9,423 nucleotides of DNA from Gammaproteobacteria bacterium UBA5078 (GCA_002416505.1 DIAM01000013.1:294605-304027), one strand, 5' to 3'. Positions 1 through 6,072 are shown, counted from the first letter of the stretch. Numbers and translations are program-made. The notes: generated by a model not told the origin, from the sequence alone.

Positions 1-252
1 CTCTGCGAATCGGTAAATACCCTCGGTGAATATCGCCAGCATCGATGAGATCAACAGATTTGCTAAGACGATGGAGAACAGGTCGGGAATCTGCCCACGC
101 AGACTTATTAGGATATAGCTGAAGCTATGCAACGCGAAGGCGATAGACCATAGATACAACTCTTTATTGCGGTCAATCGCGACTACCAGCACGCACAGCG
201 CCAATACAAAGCCGAGTGCGATATTGACTAGAAAGAGAGTTTGAATATCCAT
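1..252 (-). CDS. Membrane-bound diguanylate cyclase paralogue, N-terminal part only
   Basis: The reverse strand is open from an ATG at 252 to the window edge and gives 84 residues. They align without gaps to the N-terminus of the complete GGDEF gene next to it, with 45 of 82 residues identical by eye. Shared blocks include LCVL, LRGQ, SIV.AN and EGIYRF. The visible part holds about three hydrophobic segments (residues 5-26, 32-50 and 58-77) and would anchor the protein in the inner membrane. The GGDEF domain is expected beyond the edge but is not seen. The start is uncertain: an in-frame ATG at 264 lies only 2 nt after AGGAG, while the ATG at 252 lies 14 nt after it. I chose 252 because it aligns with the paralogue's start. 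The sensory function is unknown, and catalytic activity cannot be judged from this fragment. Confidence 0.75.
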   Translation of the reverse strand, partial: MDIQTLFLVNIALGFVLALCVLVVAIDRNKELYLWSIAFALHSFSYILISLRGQIPDLFSIVLANLLISSMLAIFTEGIYRFAE

Positions 253-312
253 CGTGAGAGGCATTGCTCCTAATTGGAGTATTCAAAAAACTCCACTAAT
301 TTTGTGAAAAGT

Positions 313-323
313 TGCGCAGTATA
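313..323 (-). promoter_or_regulatory. Candidate -10 element of the truncated GGDEF gene
   Basis: The reverse strand reads TATACTGCGCA. It matches TATACTGTGCA upstream of the paralogous GGDEF gene at a similar distance from the start (66 versus 61 nt from the end of the hexamer). No convincing -35 hexamer lies 16-18 nt upstream. A 5-bp inverted repeat, GGAGT/ACTCC (276-280 and 290-294), sits between this element and the start. The rest of 265-409 shows nothing else beyond a weak CGACA/TGTCG hairpin near 373-390, just after the neighbouring gene's stop. Confidence 0.4.
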
Positions 324-409
324 TAAGAAAGTGGCCCTGCACCACCATCACCACAAATCCACAAGATCATGTCGACACAAAACTTTGTCGGGCAGGAACG
401 AGGATGTTA

Positions 410-1594
410 TTAGTCCTGATGGACTACGATGCGATTGCGCCCTTGTTCTTTAGCCTTGTACATCGCCAGATCCGCATTCGTTAGCAGTTTCTCCTGGCTT
501 ACCTCATTGCTGACGAAAAACGCGATGCCAATGCTGCACGTACACTCGTGCTGGATTTTCTGCCGCAGCTCACCATCGAACGCGAAAGTAAGGCATTGAT
601 AGGGGCGAGATATCTCCGCCAAGACACGCTCGGCCACCAACATCGCATTGTCGCGCGCCAACCTAGGCTCGGTGCCGAGGTTGTAAAGAGACACAACGAA
701 TTCATCGCCCCCCATTCTGACCACGGTATCCTCGCCCTTCACGCACTCCTTCAGGCGATAAGCCACCTCTACTAAGAGCTGGTCGCCGATGCCATGGCCA
801 TAACTGTCGTTCAAGGGTTTAAACTCGTCGAGATCGATCAAAAGAATCGCGCCAATCTGCTTATCGCGCACACTACTGCGCAGCGCTCGCTTAAGTGTGC
901 TCTCCAACATGCGTCGATTGCCTAGGTTGGTTAAGGGGTCGCGCAATGCCAACTCTAAGCTCTCTTGCTCAGCCCTCTCCTTGAACACCACGATCAAGCC
1001 GAACGCAAACATGATCAACACGGCGATCGCCGCCAAGGAGGTCGTCAAGGGGATAAGACTCGTACCAGTGCCCGCAACAACAGTTGGATCGGCGAAAACC
1101 GAGACTAGCAATCTGAACACTAACATCGCCGTGGCGATCGACGCCGCCCCCATCATGATCCAGCGGCCCTGCCCCTCTCGCCCCTTAAATACTCGAATCA
1201 CGACGAAAAGCAGATATGCAGTTTGGCAGGCGTAGAAAACACTGCCGAGCGCAACACGGGTATCAAAATCATCTATAAACACCCAATAGGAAACGAAGGT
1301 GGCAAGCACCGGAAGCCAGTAAGGCCATCGCCGAGGCTGCACAAGCTCAAAGCGATAGATGCCCTCGACATAGAGGGCGAGCATAGCGGAGACGAAGGTA
1401 TTGGCGATGACGATGGAGATGAAATCTGGAACTTGACCGCGTAGCGCAATCAAACCATAGCTGGCCGCGTGCAGACCAAAAATGAGCGCCCAGACCAATA
1501 GCTGTCTATCACGACCAATGGCCACGATTAAGACGCATAGCGACAGAGTGAAGCTAACCAAGATATTGGCAGCAAATAAGGCGATATCGGACAA
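410..1594 (-). CDS. Membrane-anchored diguanylate cyclase (GGDEF)
   Basis: This 394-residue protein probably makes cyclic di-GMP from two GTP at the inner membrane. Residues 1-205 are a multi-span membrane domain with about six hydrophobic segments, and residues 215-392 are a GGDEF domain. Visible signatures are DPLTNLGNRR (219-228), IDLDEF with the likely metal ligand D254, LND (261-263) with GH (266-267), intact GGDEF (295-299), SIGIAFF (354-360) and the family-typical end ADLAMYKAKEQGRNR. The RxxD inhibitory site five residues before GGDEF reads KGED (286-289), so its arginine is missing and product inhibition may be weak. No EAL or PAS domain is present. The start is TTG: a stop codon lies two codons upstream and residue 1 aligns with the paralogue's start. 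No clear Shine-Dalgarno sequence precedes it. The membrane domain's ligand is unknown. Confidence 0.9.
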   Translation of the reverse strand: MSDIALFAANILVSFTLSLCVLIVAIGRDRQLLVWALIFGLHAASYGLIALRGQVPDFISIVIANTFVSAMLALYVEGIYRFELVQPRRWPYWLPVLATFVSYWVFIDDFDTRVALGSVFYACQTAYLLFVVIRVFKGREGQGRWIMMGAASIATAMLVFRLLVSVFADPTVVAGTGTSLIPLTTSLAAIAVLIMFAFGLIVVFKERAEQESLELALRDPLTNLGNRRMLESTLKRALRSSVRDKQIGAILLIDLDEFKPLNDSYGHGIGDQLLVEVAYRLKECVKGEDTVVRMGGDEFVVSLYNLGTEPRLARDNAMLVAERVLAEISRPYQCLTFAFDGELRQKIQHECTCSIGIAFFVSNEVSQEKLLTNADLAMYKAKEQGRNRIVVHQD

Positions 1595-1649
1595 GATTTA
1601 TGAGCGTTTTCGCGAAGCGTCTACGCCTGGCTCCCGAGTATTGATCGAA

Positions 1650-1660
1650 TGCACAGTATA
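1650..1660 (-). promoter_or_regulatory. Candidate -10 element of the complete GGDEF gene
   Basis: The reverse strand reads TATACTGTGCA, 10 of 11 bases identical to the element before the truncated paralogue. It predicts a start of transcription near 1648 and a leader of about 54 nt. The -35 region is poor, so the promoter may be weak or activator-dependent. The nearby sequence around 1605-1620 contains a small TTCGCGAA palindrome. Confidence 0.4.
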
Positions 1661-1708
1661 AGAGATTTAGGCTTACATGGGCGACTAATCATTTAGCTTC
1701 AACAGCCC

Positions 1709-1782
1709 CCTCGCCGATCAGATTACTCTGACCCCTTTGGTCGGGTCGGATCAAAGGGGTCAGAGTAATTTGATCGGCGGGG
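1709..1782. repeat. 34-bp REP/MITE-like palindrome fused to the end of the cytochrome gene
   Basis: Arms 1712-1739 and 1752-1779 are reverse complements at 27 of 28 positions, around the core CTCTGACCCCTTTG. Pairing extends outward to 1709/1782 and inward to 1742/1749, giving a 34-bp stem with a 6-nt loop (1743-1748). The three imperfect pairs (1711/1780, 1721/1770, 1740/1751) are all G-T on the plus strand, so a plus-strand RNA or single-stranded DNA could pair throughout. From memory, palindromes with a GGGGTCAGAGT core are scattered in proteobacterial genomes and resemble elements moved by REP-associated tyrosine transposases. No transposase is encoded here. The element overlaps the 3' end of the cytochrome b561 gene and may also stabilise or end that transcript, although no T-tract follows on the minus strand. 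Confidence 0.85.
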
Positions 1783-2277
1783 AGTGAAGATGCGCGCGAT
1801 GGTCTCGTCGTCGTGAAACATCAAGTGCTTCAGCGCGGCGCCGATGTGCAGCAAGACGAGGATCAACAGGCTCGTGGCCGCGGTGGCATGGATGCGCCAG
1901 GCGGTATCGACCAGCGCCGATGGCCCTGGCAGCAGCCAGGCCAGCAAGGGGCCGGAGAGCATCATTACCGCGATATTGGCCAAGATTAGCGCATGGGCTA
2001 GCACCGCGATGCGATGGGTGCGCGACCCCTGCCCTACGGCCCTTGGATGCGGCACGCGCACTCGCCAGGCGATGCGCGCTGCCAGCAGCAGCCACACGCT
2101 AAGGCCAACCGTGATGTGCAGGGCGCGGCGGGCATCCACCTGTTCGGCTTCCTGCCACGCAATACTCTTGCCGAGCAACCACAGCGAGACGAGCGCGATT
2201 GCGCTAGTCCAGTGCAGGGTAATGGAGATCCAGCCGAAGGAGTTCGGCTGGTCATGGAGGTGCTTAGGCTTGTTCAT
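1723..2277 (-). CDS. Cytochrome b561 (CybB-type membrane b cytochrome)
   Basis: This 184-residue inner-membrane protein of the prokaryotic cytochrome b561 family has four predicted membrane spans: about 16-36, 52-72, 90-115 and 131-150. Candidate haem ligands are H22 in the family motif LHW, H54 (ALH), H130 (RIH) and H144 (LLH), with H151 close by. The family moves electrons between a membrane quinone and a periplasmic or haem partner. The gene begins 17 bp after the preceding gene's stop and is probably last in the five-gene operon. No good Shine-Dalgarno sequence precedes its ATG, so it may be translated by coupling. The domain looks complete at IFTPRR, but residues 167-184, including the stop codon, are encoded by the long palindrome. 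The tail SNYSDPFDPTRPKGSE is therefore an acquired, non-native end. Confidence 0.85.
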   Translation of the reverse strand: MNKPKHLHDQPNSFGWISITLHWTSAIALVSLWLLGKSIAWQEAEQVDARRALHITVGLSVWLLLAARIAWRVRVPHPRAVGQGSRTHRIAVLAHALILANIAVMMLSGPLLAWLLPGPSALVDTAWRIHATAATSLLILVLLHIGAALKHLMFHDDETIARIFTPRRSNYSDPFDPTRPKGSE

Positions 2278-2294
2278 GTAAAGCGAGAGCGGGC

Positions 2295-3050
2295 CTATTT
2301 ATACTTCGAGGGGTAGAAACGCACCGATGCACGAGCCGACTCCGCATCACAGTCATATGCAGCGAGTTGATAGCCAGGGCGCGCAGGAACCCAACGCGTT
2401 GTGTAAGACGCAGGCTCGAGTAGGAACATCGGGTCTTCGAGCGTTAGAGTCAGCTGCAGATTGCCCTCTTCCATCCAATAACGCTCGGTCAAGACCTTCT
2501 GCGCCGAAGACGGAATGCCGTTGTAGTCATCGAAGCCGGTGATGTCGAACATGAAGTGCGTGGTGGTCACGATCAGGGCGCCGTCTTTGTAATGTCCAAC
2601 CGAGAAACCCTGGTTACTGATGTCCAAAGCGGTCGGTTCACGCCCATCCAGCCAAACCGTGCGCAGCTGATCGTCTTTCTCGTAGCGCAACAACACGCGA
2701 TCCGGCCACTGGGTCACCTGCATGTGATAGGGGTCGTATTGAATGGCAGGCGATGATGCAGGCTGACAGTCATACTTTGGAGAAATGATCTCCTCGAACA
2801 CTTCTTGATATGCCTTCGCGCGCTCGTTGAGCACCGGAAAGTTCTCGCTCGTCCAAGGCATCGTCTCGCTATTGACTGGGCGCGCGCCGAAGCCGCCATC
2901 CCAAGTCCCGGACAGATCCGGTATAGCCACCTCGTCGGACTGTGCCATGAGCACGCCGGTGTGCACGCTGATCAGCGCCACTAGCGCCACTTGTGCGAAG
3001 CTCGCAACTGTTGCCTTAACGCCGGCAGGCTTATTTGTATCGTGTTTCAT
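2295..3050 (-). CDS. Secreted PDLSGTW-type protein of unknown function
   Basis: The 251-residue product has a long, basic N-terminus and hydrophobic core (residues 12-35), with likely signal-peptidase cleavage after the A in LMA (36). The mature protein opens with the marker PDLSGTW (44-50). Other blocks I associate with a family of uncharacterised exported proteins from proteobacteria and acidobacteria are YDPYHMQVTQ.PD (105-117), VWLDGREP (132-139), SVGHYKDGALIVTTTHF (150-166) and LTERYW (187-192). Two cysteines remain after export, C95 and C234 (both in YDC), and could form a disulfide. The ATG is preceded by a good GGAGG. It lies 55 bp after the DUF6152-like gene and 17 bp before the cytochrome gene. 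No catalytic residues are recognised and the reaction is unknown. A periplasmic binding or scaffold role within the operon is only inference. Confidence 0.75.
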   Translation of the reverse strand: MKHDTNKPAGVKATVASFAQVALVALISVHTGVLMAQSDEVAIPDLSGTWDGGFGARPVNSETMPWTSENFPVLNERAKAYQEVFEEIISPKYDCQPASSPAIQYDPYHMQVTQWPDRVLLRYEKDDQLRTVWLDGREPTALDISNQGFSVGHYKDGALIVTTTHFMFDITGFDDYNGIPSSAQKVLTERYWMEEGNLQLTLTLEDPMFLLEPASYTTRWVPARPGYQLAAYDCDAESARASVRFYPSKYK

Positions 3051-3105
3051 ATCCCCTCCATCCCAGAAATCTTGTTGTTGTTTTGTCTATGTGCCTAGCA
3101 AGGGT

Positions 3106-3531
3106 TTAGCGCGGGGGCTGAGTCGCCTCTTCCACACGGCCGCCGGAGAGAACCGGGCTGCCGTCCTGTTTCGTCATGCGCACACAGCACAGGCCGGTGG
3201 AACCGTCAGCACGCGAGGGCTGACCAGTAACCTTGACCACCATGCCCATGGGCAGGGTATCTGGAGTCCACCCAGTGCGCTGCAGGCTCACGGGAGCACC
3301 AAGCTCGATCTGCCATTCGGTGATCGCGCCAGCGGCATCGGCTACGTCGACGAAGAGAAAGGCGTGGGGGTTGCGAAACACGAAGCGTTTCACGGTGCCT
3401 TCGATCTCGACCCTGCGATCGGGGTCATAGAATGGACCGCTGGCATGGTGGGCGATGACGGGGGTCATCACGAAGGCGACCCCAAGGGACAAGGCCAGGC
3501 CGGCCGCGGTAATCAAACGCTTGCTAATCAT
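3106..3531 (-). CDS. Secreted DUF6152-like protein
   Basis: The 141-residue product has a clear signal peptide (residues 1-27, ending VIA) followed at once by HH (28-29). The mature domain matches my memory of DUF6152: EIEGTVKRFVFRNPH (42-56), a short FVDV strand, EWQIELGAP (72-80), an L.R.GW turn (83-88) and MVVKVTGQPSR (97-107). It is probably a small beta-barrel in the periplasm. CC at 115-116 is unusual in such a small exported protein and could be a redox or metal site. Cleavage after residue 27 would leave a histidine at the N-terminus. GGAGAG about 7 nt before the ATG supports the start. The gene sits 43 bp after the second DUF6644-like gene, a neighbourhood I recall for this family. 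Function is unknown. Confidence 0.75.
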   Translation of the reverse strand: MISKRLITAAGLALSLGVAFVMTPVIAHHASGPFYDPDRRVEIEGTVKRFVFRNPHAFLFVDVADAAGAITEWQIELGAPVSLQRTGWTPDTLPMGMVVKVTGQPSRADGSTGLCCVRMTKQDGSPVLSGGRVEEATQPPR

Positions 3532-3574
3532 AGTGCTCTCCAGTTTTTATTGTCTTGTATAGCGATCTCTAAAC

Positions 3575-4078
3575 TCAATTTCCAGTGCCCAAATACTCGC
3601 CTACATACGGTATCAGGCGGCCGCACAGCAGTATAGCCGTCCACAGCGCCAGCGAGGTATAGCCCACCACTTTCGCGATGAGAGATGGCGTGGTCTGCGC
3701 CGTCCAGCTGTGCATCTGCGCGCTCAACTTCCAGTAATACAGCATGGCGTTGAGGCCCGCCAGCACGATCAGGATCATCTTGAGCTGGAATGCCGCATTG
3801 TAGGCATAGGTCAGCGGATCGCCAAAGAAGAACAGGATGCCGGTGACAAGATTGAGCCCGAAACCGGCCACTACGACGGGAATCAGCGAGTGGGTGGCGA
3901 CCGGGTCGAGCCTGCGGAAGTGCCCGGCAAGGCGCAGGTCGATGACCAGCAGCCCCCCGAACAGCAGCGAGAGCCCGAAGAAGTGAATGATCTCGAGAAT
4001 CGGCCATACCCAGTAGGCCGACACCATCCACAGGTTGAGCGCGCTGCCATCGACGAAGGAGACTATTGAGCTGAGCAT
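3575..4078 (-). CDS. DUF6644-like inner-membrane protein B
   Basis: This 167-residue protein has four to five hydrophobic segments (about 14-45, 65-86, 98-117 and 135-158). It is a paralogue of the gene just upstream. The shared frame is P26, H32 in IIHFFGL, DLRLAG (47-52), LDPVA (57-61), GFGLN (72-76), N94..AF..K and a C-terminal GRL..Y (153-158). About a third of 90 aligned residues match by eye. H32 lies within the first long hydrophobic segment, a position suited to haem or quinone binding, though no second conserved histidine is seen. A GAGGAGGGGG sequence about 7 nt before the ATG is among the strongest ribosome sites in the window. It starts 13 bp after the neighbour's stop, suggesting paired synthesis and perhaps a heterodimer. 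The family name is from memory and the function is unknown. Confidence 0.75.
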   Translation of the reverse strand: MLSSIVSFVDGSALNLWMVSAYWVWPILEIIHFFGLSLLFGGLLVIDLRLAGHFRRLDPVATHSLIPVVVAGFGLNLVTGILFFFGDPLTYAYNAAFQLKMILIVLAGLNAMLYYWKLSAQMHSWTAQTTPSLIAKVVGYTSLALWTAILLCGRLIPYVGEYLGTGN

Positions 4079-4091
4079 ATTGTCCCCCTCC

Positions 4092-4559
4092 TCAGATGAT
4101 GTAGGCGACGAGACGACCGGCGATGATCGCGCCCGTCCAAGTCAGCAATGAGCACACCGCCAGTGTGCGGGTGGAACGGCTAATGACGACGTCGACGCCG
4201 CCTTGGGTAGCGGCGCGCAGTCGCGACTGAATCACGCCCGCTAGCGCCATGCCCACGACGATGCAGGCGATCTTAATCAGGAATGCGGGGTTGCCGGCGA
4301 AGGTGACGGCCTGGGAGGTAAAGAGCATGACGCCGGAGATGGCATTGAAGATGAAGCCGACCCAGGCGAACTTGCTAAGCGAGAGGAACGCGACGGGGTC
4401 TAAGCCGCCGAAGCAGCCGATCAGGCGCAGGTCACGCATCATAAAGATGCCGACGACGACGGCCAGGCCCACGATGTGCACGGCGAGCAACATCGGATAG
4501 GCATACAGTGACAGACTCACCCATTGCGCGATGGGAGTCCCCTCTATCCATGCAAACAT
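4092..4559 (-). CDS. DUF6644-like inner-membrane protein A, first gene of the operon
   Basis: The 155-residue product has four predicted membrane spans (about 17-40, 63-84, 93-112 and 131-152). Motifs shared with its downstream paralogue are P22, H28 (AVHIVGL), RDLRLIG (42-48), LDPVA (53-57), GFIFN (68-72), N90..AF..K and GRL..Y (148-153). H28 is its only histidine. The frame is open a little further upstream, with a TTG at 4565, but AAGGA directly abuts that TTG and lies 6 nt before the ATG at 4559, so the ATG is chosen. A sigma70-type promoter sits about 50 bp upstream, making this the leading gene of the five-gene block. Proteins of this type are uncharacterised as far as I know. Transport, haem binding or a subunit of a quinone-linked complex are all possible. 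Confidence 0.75.
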   Translation of the reverse strand: MFAWIEGTPIAQWVSLSLYAYPMLLAVHIVGLAVVVGIFMMRDLRLIGCFGGLDPVAFLSLSKFAWVGFIFNAISGVMLFTSQAVTFAGNPAFLIKIACIVVGMALAGVIQSRLRAATQGGVDVVISRSTRTLAVCSLLTWTGAIIAGRLVAYII

Positions 4560-4607
4560 GTGCAATCCTTGAAGATGACGGCTTGTTATTGTTTTTTAGC
4601 GGGTCGT

Positions 4608-4636
4608 AGTATTGTCTGTGGCTGGCGGTGTGTCAA
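4608..4636 (-). promoter_or_regulatory. Sigma70 promoter of the five-gene operon
   Basis: The reverse strand has a perfect -35 hexamer TTGACA (4636-4631), a 17-nt spacer and AATACT (4613-4608, 4 of 6 matches to TATAAT). Transcription would begin near 4601, giving a leader of about 42 nt before the ATG at 4559. It is the best promoter match I see in the window. Confidence 0.7.
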
Positions 4637-4703
4637 ACACTCGCCATGCGCAGATCTAAAAGCCTGCGCACCCTCTTGCCTGCCCAGCGTATCGGTTCGC
4701 TAC

Positions 4704-4717
4704 TTGATATAGATCAA
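4704..4717. promoter_or_regulatory. FNR/ANR (CRP-FNR family) operator
   Basis: TTGATATAGATCAA is a perfect match to the FNR consensus TTGAT-N4-ATCAA and is fully symmetric in its half-sites. Its centre (4710.5) lies about 41 bp before a predicted plus-strand start near 4752, where TAGTAT (4739-4744) could serve as the -10. This is the classical spacing for FNR activation. It is also about 109 bp upstream of the predicted start of the minus-strand operon. Target choice is inference; ANR, FNR or a related NO or oxygen sensor could bind. Confidence 0.65.
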
Positions 4718-4738
4718 AAATACTTCCCACCGGTAAGG

Positions 4739-4744
4739 TAGTAT
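4739..4744 (+). promoter_or_regulatory. Candidate FNR-dependent -10 for the dehydrogenase
   Basis: TAGTAT matches TATAAT at 4 of 6 positions and is spaced as expected for an activator bound at -41. The leader to the dehydrogenase start would be about 244 nt. Confidence 0.35.
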
Positions 4745-4800
4745 CAAAGCTATTCAAGTCTCTTTTCCTGAAGAAAGCGACTGCCCAATTCCCACTGACC

Positions 4801-4878
4801 ATGCCGGAGTCGAAAGACCTCAAGTTGCGCATGGCAGACAATCTAGAACGCTCATTTTCGCACAGCAAACACGGCTAG
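4801..4878 (+). other. Short leader ORF of doubtful status, in the 436-bp divergent intergenic region
   Basis: An ATG at 4801 opens 25 codons ending in TAG. The same frame is open without a stop from 4708, which would give about 56 codons, but it has no ATG or GTG upstream. No Shine-Dalgarno sequence precedes 4801. The product (beginning MPESKDLKLRMADNLE) is charged and I do not recognise it. It could be a leader peptide, the remnant of a decayed gene, or chance. Otherwise 4560-4995 holds the two divergent promoters and the FNR site, and I see no other gene or RNA. Confidence 0.2.
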
Positions 4879-4939
4879 AGAGCCTGTGCTGGACGAGGCT
4901 AAACGCAGGGTGCTACGCCGCACAACAGAGCGATGTCAT

Positions 4940-4968
4940 TTGCCCACTAATACAACGCTACTGTTAAT
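4940..4968 (+). promoter_or_regulatory. Alternative proximal promoter of the dehydrogenase
   Basis: TTGCCC (4940-4945), a 17-nt spacer and GTTAAT (4963-4968) each match the sigma70 consensus at 4 of 6 positions. This would give a short leader of about 20 nt that includes the strong ribosome site. It is weaker evidence than the operon promoter. Confidence 0.25.
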
Positions 4969-4995
4969 CAATCCAATACGAGTAAGGAGATATCC

Positions 4996-6072
4996 ATGGC
5001 CGTTATGATGAAAGCAGCAGTCTTTGTTGAGCCTGGCCGCATCGTAGTGCAGGACAAGCCCATCCCGGAGGTAGGCCCTCTCGATGCGTTGATCCGCATT
5101 ACGACCACGACAATTTGCGGCACCGACGTGCACATCCTCAAAGGGGAATATCCGGTAAACCCCGGCCTGATCATTGGCCACGAGCCGGTGGGCATCATTG
5201 AGAAACTCGGATCGGCAGTCAAGGGTTTCGACGAGGGCCAGCGCGTCATCGCCGGTGCGATTACCCCTTCTGGATATTCCAACGCATCGCTCTGCGGCTT
5301 TCATTCACAGTGCGGTGCCGGCACGAAGCATGGTTGGAAGCCCTTAGGTGGCTGGCGCTTCGGCAATACTATCGACGGTTCTCAAGCCGAATACCTGCTC
5401 GTCCCCGATGCCATGGCGAATCTCTCGCCGGTGCCAGAGGGCCTGACCGACGAACAGGTGCTGATGTGCCCCGACATCATGTCGACCGGCTTCGGCGGCG
5501 CCGAATCGGGAGGAATCAAGATCGGCGATACGGTGGCGATATTCGCGCAAGGCCCCATCGGCCTATGCGCCACCGCCGGCGCCAAGTTGCTGGGCGCGAC
5601 CACCATCATAGCGGTTGAATCGATTCCCGATCGGGCCGCCGTGTCGAGGCTGATGGGGGCGGACCATGTCGTGGATTTCAGCAAGGTAGATCCGGTGGAC
5701 GAGATCATGAAAATCACCGACGGCCGGGGCGTCGACGTGGCGATCGAGGCGCTCGGCCTGCAACAGACCTTCGAGGCCGCGTTACGAGTGCTGCGCCCGG
5801 GGGGAACGCTCTCCTCATTGGGCGTCTACTCCGCCGACCTGAAGATACCACTGGATGCTTTCTCCGCCGGGCTCGGCGATAACAAGATCATCACCACACT
5901 CTGTCCGGGAGGCAAGGAGAGGATGCGCCGCCTGATGGAGGTCATCGCCTCGGGTCGGGTCGACACCCGGCCGCTGGTAACGCATCGCTTCAAGCTCGAG
6001 GCCATCGAGGAGGCCTACGAGCTATTCTCACATCAACGCGACGCCGTCTTAAAGGTTGCCATTACCCCCTGA
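4996..6072 (+). CDS. Zinc-dependent secondary alcohol dehydrogenase (MDR family)
   Basis: The 358-residue cytosolic enzyme belongs to the medium-chain dehydrogenase family. Its closest resemblance is to the bacterial secondary-alcohol (isopropanol-type) dehydrogenases, which interconvert secondary alcohols and ketones. Expected catalytic zinc ligands are present: C41 (CGTDVH), H62-E63 (GHEPVG) and D160 (PDIMSTG). The cofactor loop reads AQGPIG (184-189), and E208 at the end of the next strand (AVES) suggests NAD rather than NADP, because an acidic residue there binds the ribose hydroxyls. The four-cysteine structural zinc lobe is absent; only C100 and C106 remain in that stretch, as in isopropanol dehydrogenases. 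AAGGAGA six nt before the first ATG fixes the start over the ATGs at 5008 and 5011. It stands alone, divergent from the membrane operon. Formaldehyde, threonine or sorbitol dehydrogenase are less likely. Confidence 0.85.
   Translation: MAVMMKAAVFVEPGRIVVQDKPIPEVGPLDALIRITTTTICGTDVHILKGEYPVNPGLIIGHEPVGIIEKLGSAVKGFDEGQRVIAGAITPSGYSNASLCGFHSQCGAGTKHGWKPLGGWRFGNTIDGSQAEYLLVPDAMANLSPVPEGLTDEQVLMCPDIMSTGFGGAESGGIKIGDTVAIFAQGPIGLCATAGAKLLGATTIIAVESIPDRAAVSRLMGADHVVDFSKVDPVDEIMKITDGRGVDVAIEALGLQQTFEAALRVLRPGGTLSSLGVYSADLKIPLDAFSAGLGDNKIITTLCPGGKERMRRLMEVIASGRVDTRPLVTHRFKLEAIEEAYELFSHQRDAVLKVAITP

Noticed and set aside
1709..1782. Reading the long palindrome as an intrinsic terminator of the five-gene operon
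   Set aside because: The stem is far longer than typical, overlaps coding sequence and has no T-run after it on the minus strand. A mobile or REP-like origin fits better, though it may affect the transcript end.
2827..3636. Plus-strand open frame of 269 codons
   Set aside because: It runs antisense across three minus-strand genes that have signal peptides, ribosome sites and family motifs. Its product shows no recognisable domain.
3528..4031. Minus-strand open frame of 167 codons overlapping DUF6644-like gene B
   Set aside because: It is the same DNA in another frame. The product is Arg/Ala/Pro-rich without motifs, while the chosen frame has membrane spans, a strong ribosome site and a paralogue next door.
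4560..4565. TTG start six bases upstream of DUF6644-like gene A
   Set aside because: AAGGA directly abuts the TTG, leaving no spacing, while it is well placed for the ATG at 4559.
4656..4868. Minus-strand 70-codon frame in the divergent intergenic region
   Set aside because: It lacks a convincing ribosome site, overlaps the FNR box and promoter region, and its product is not recognisable.
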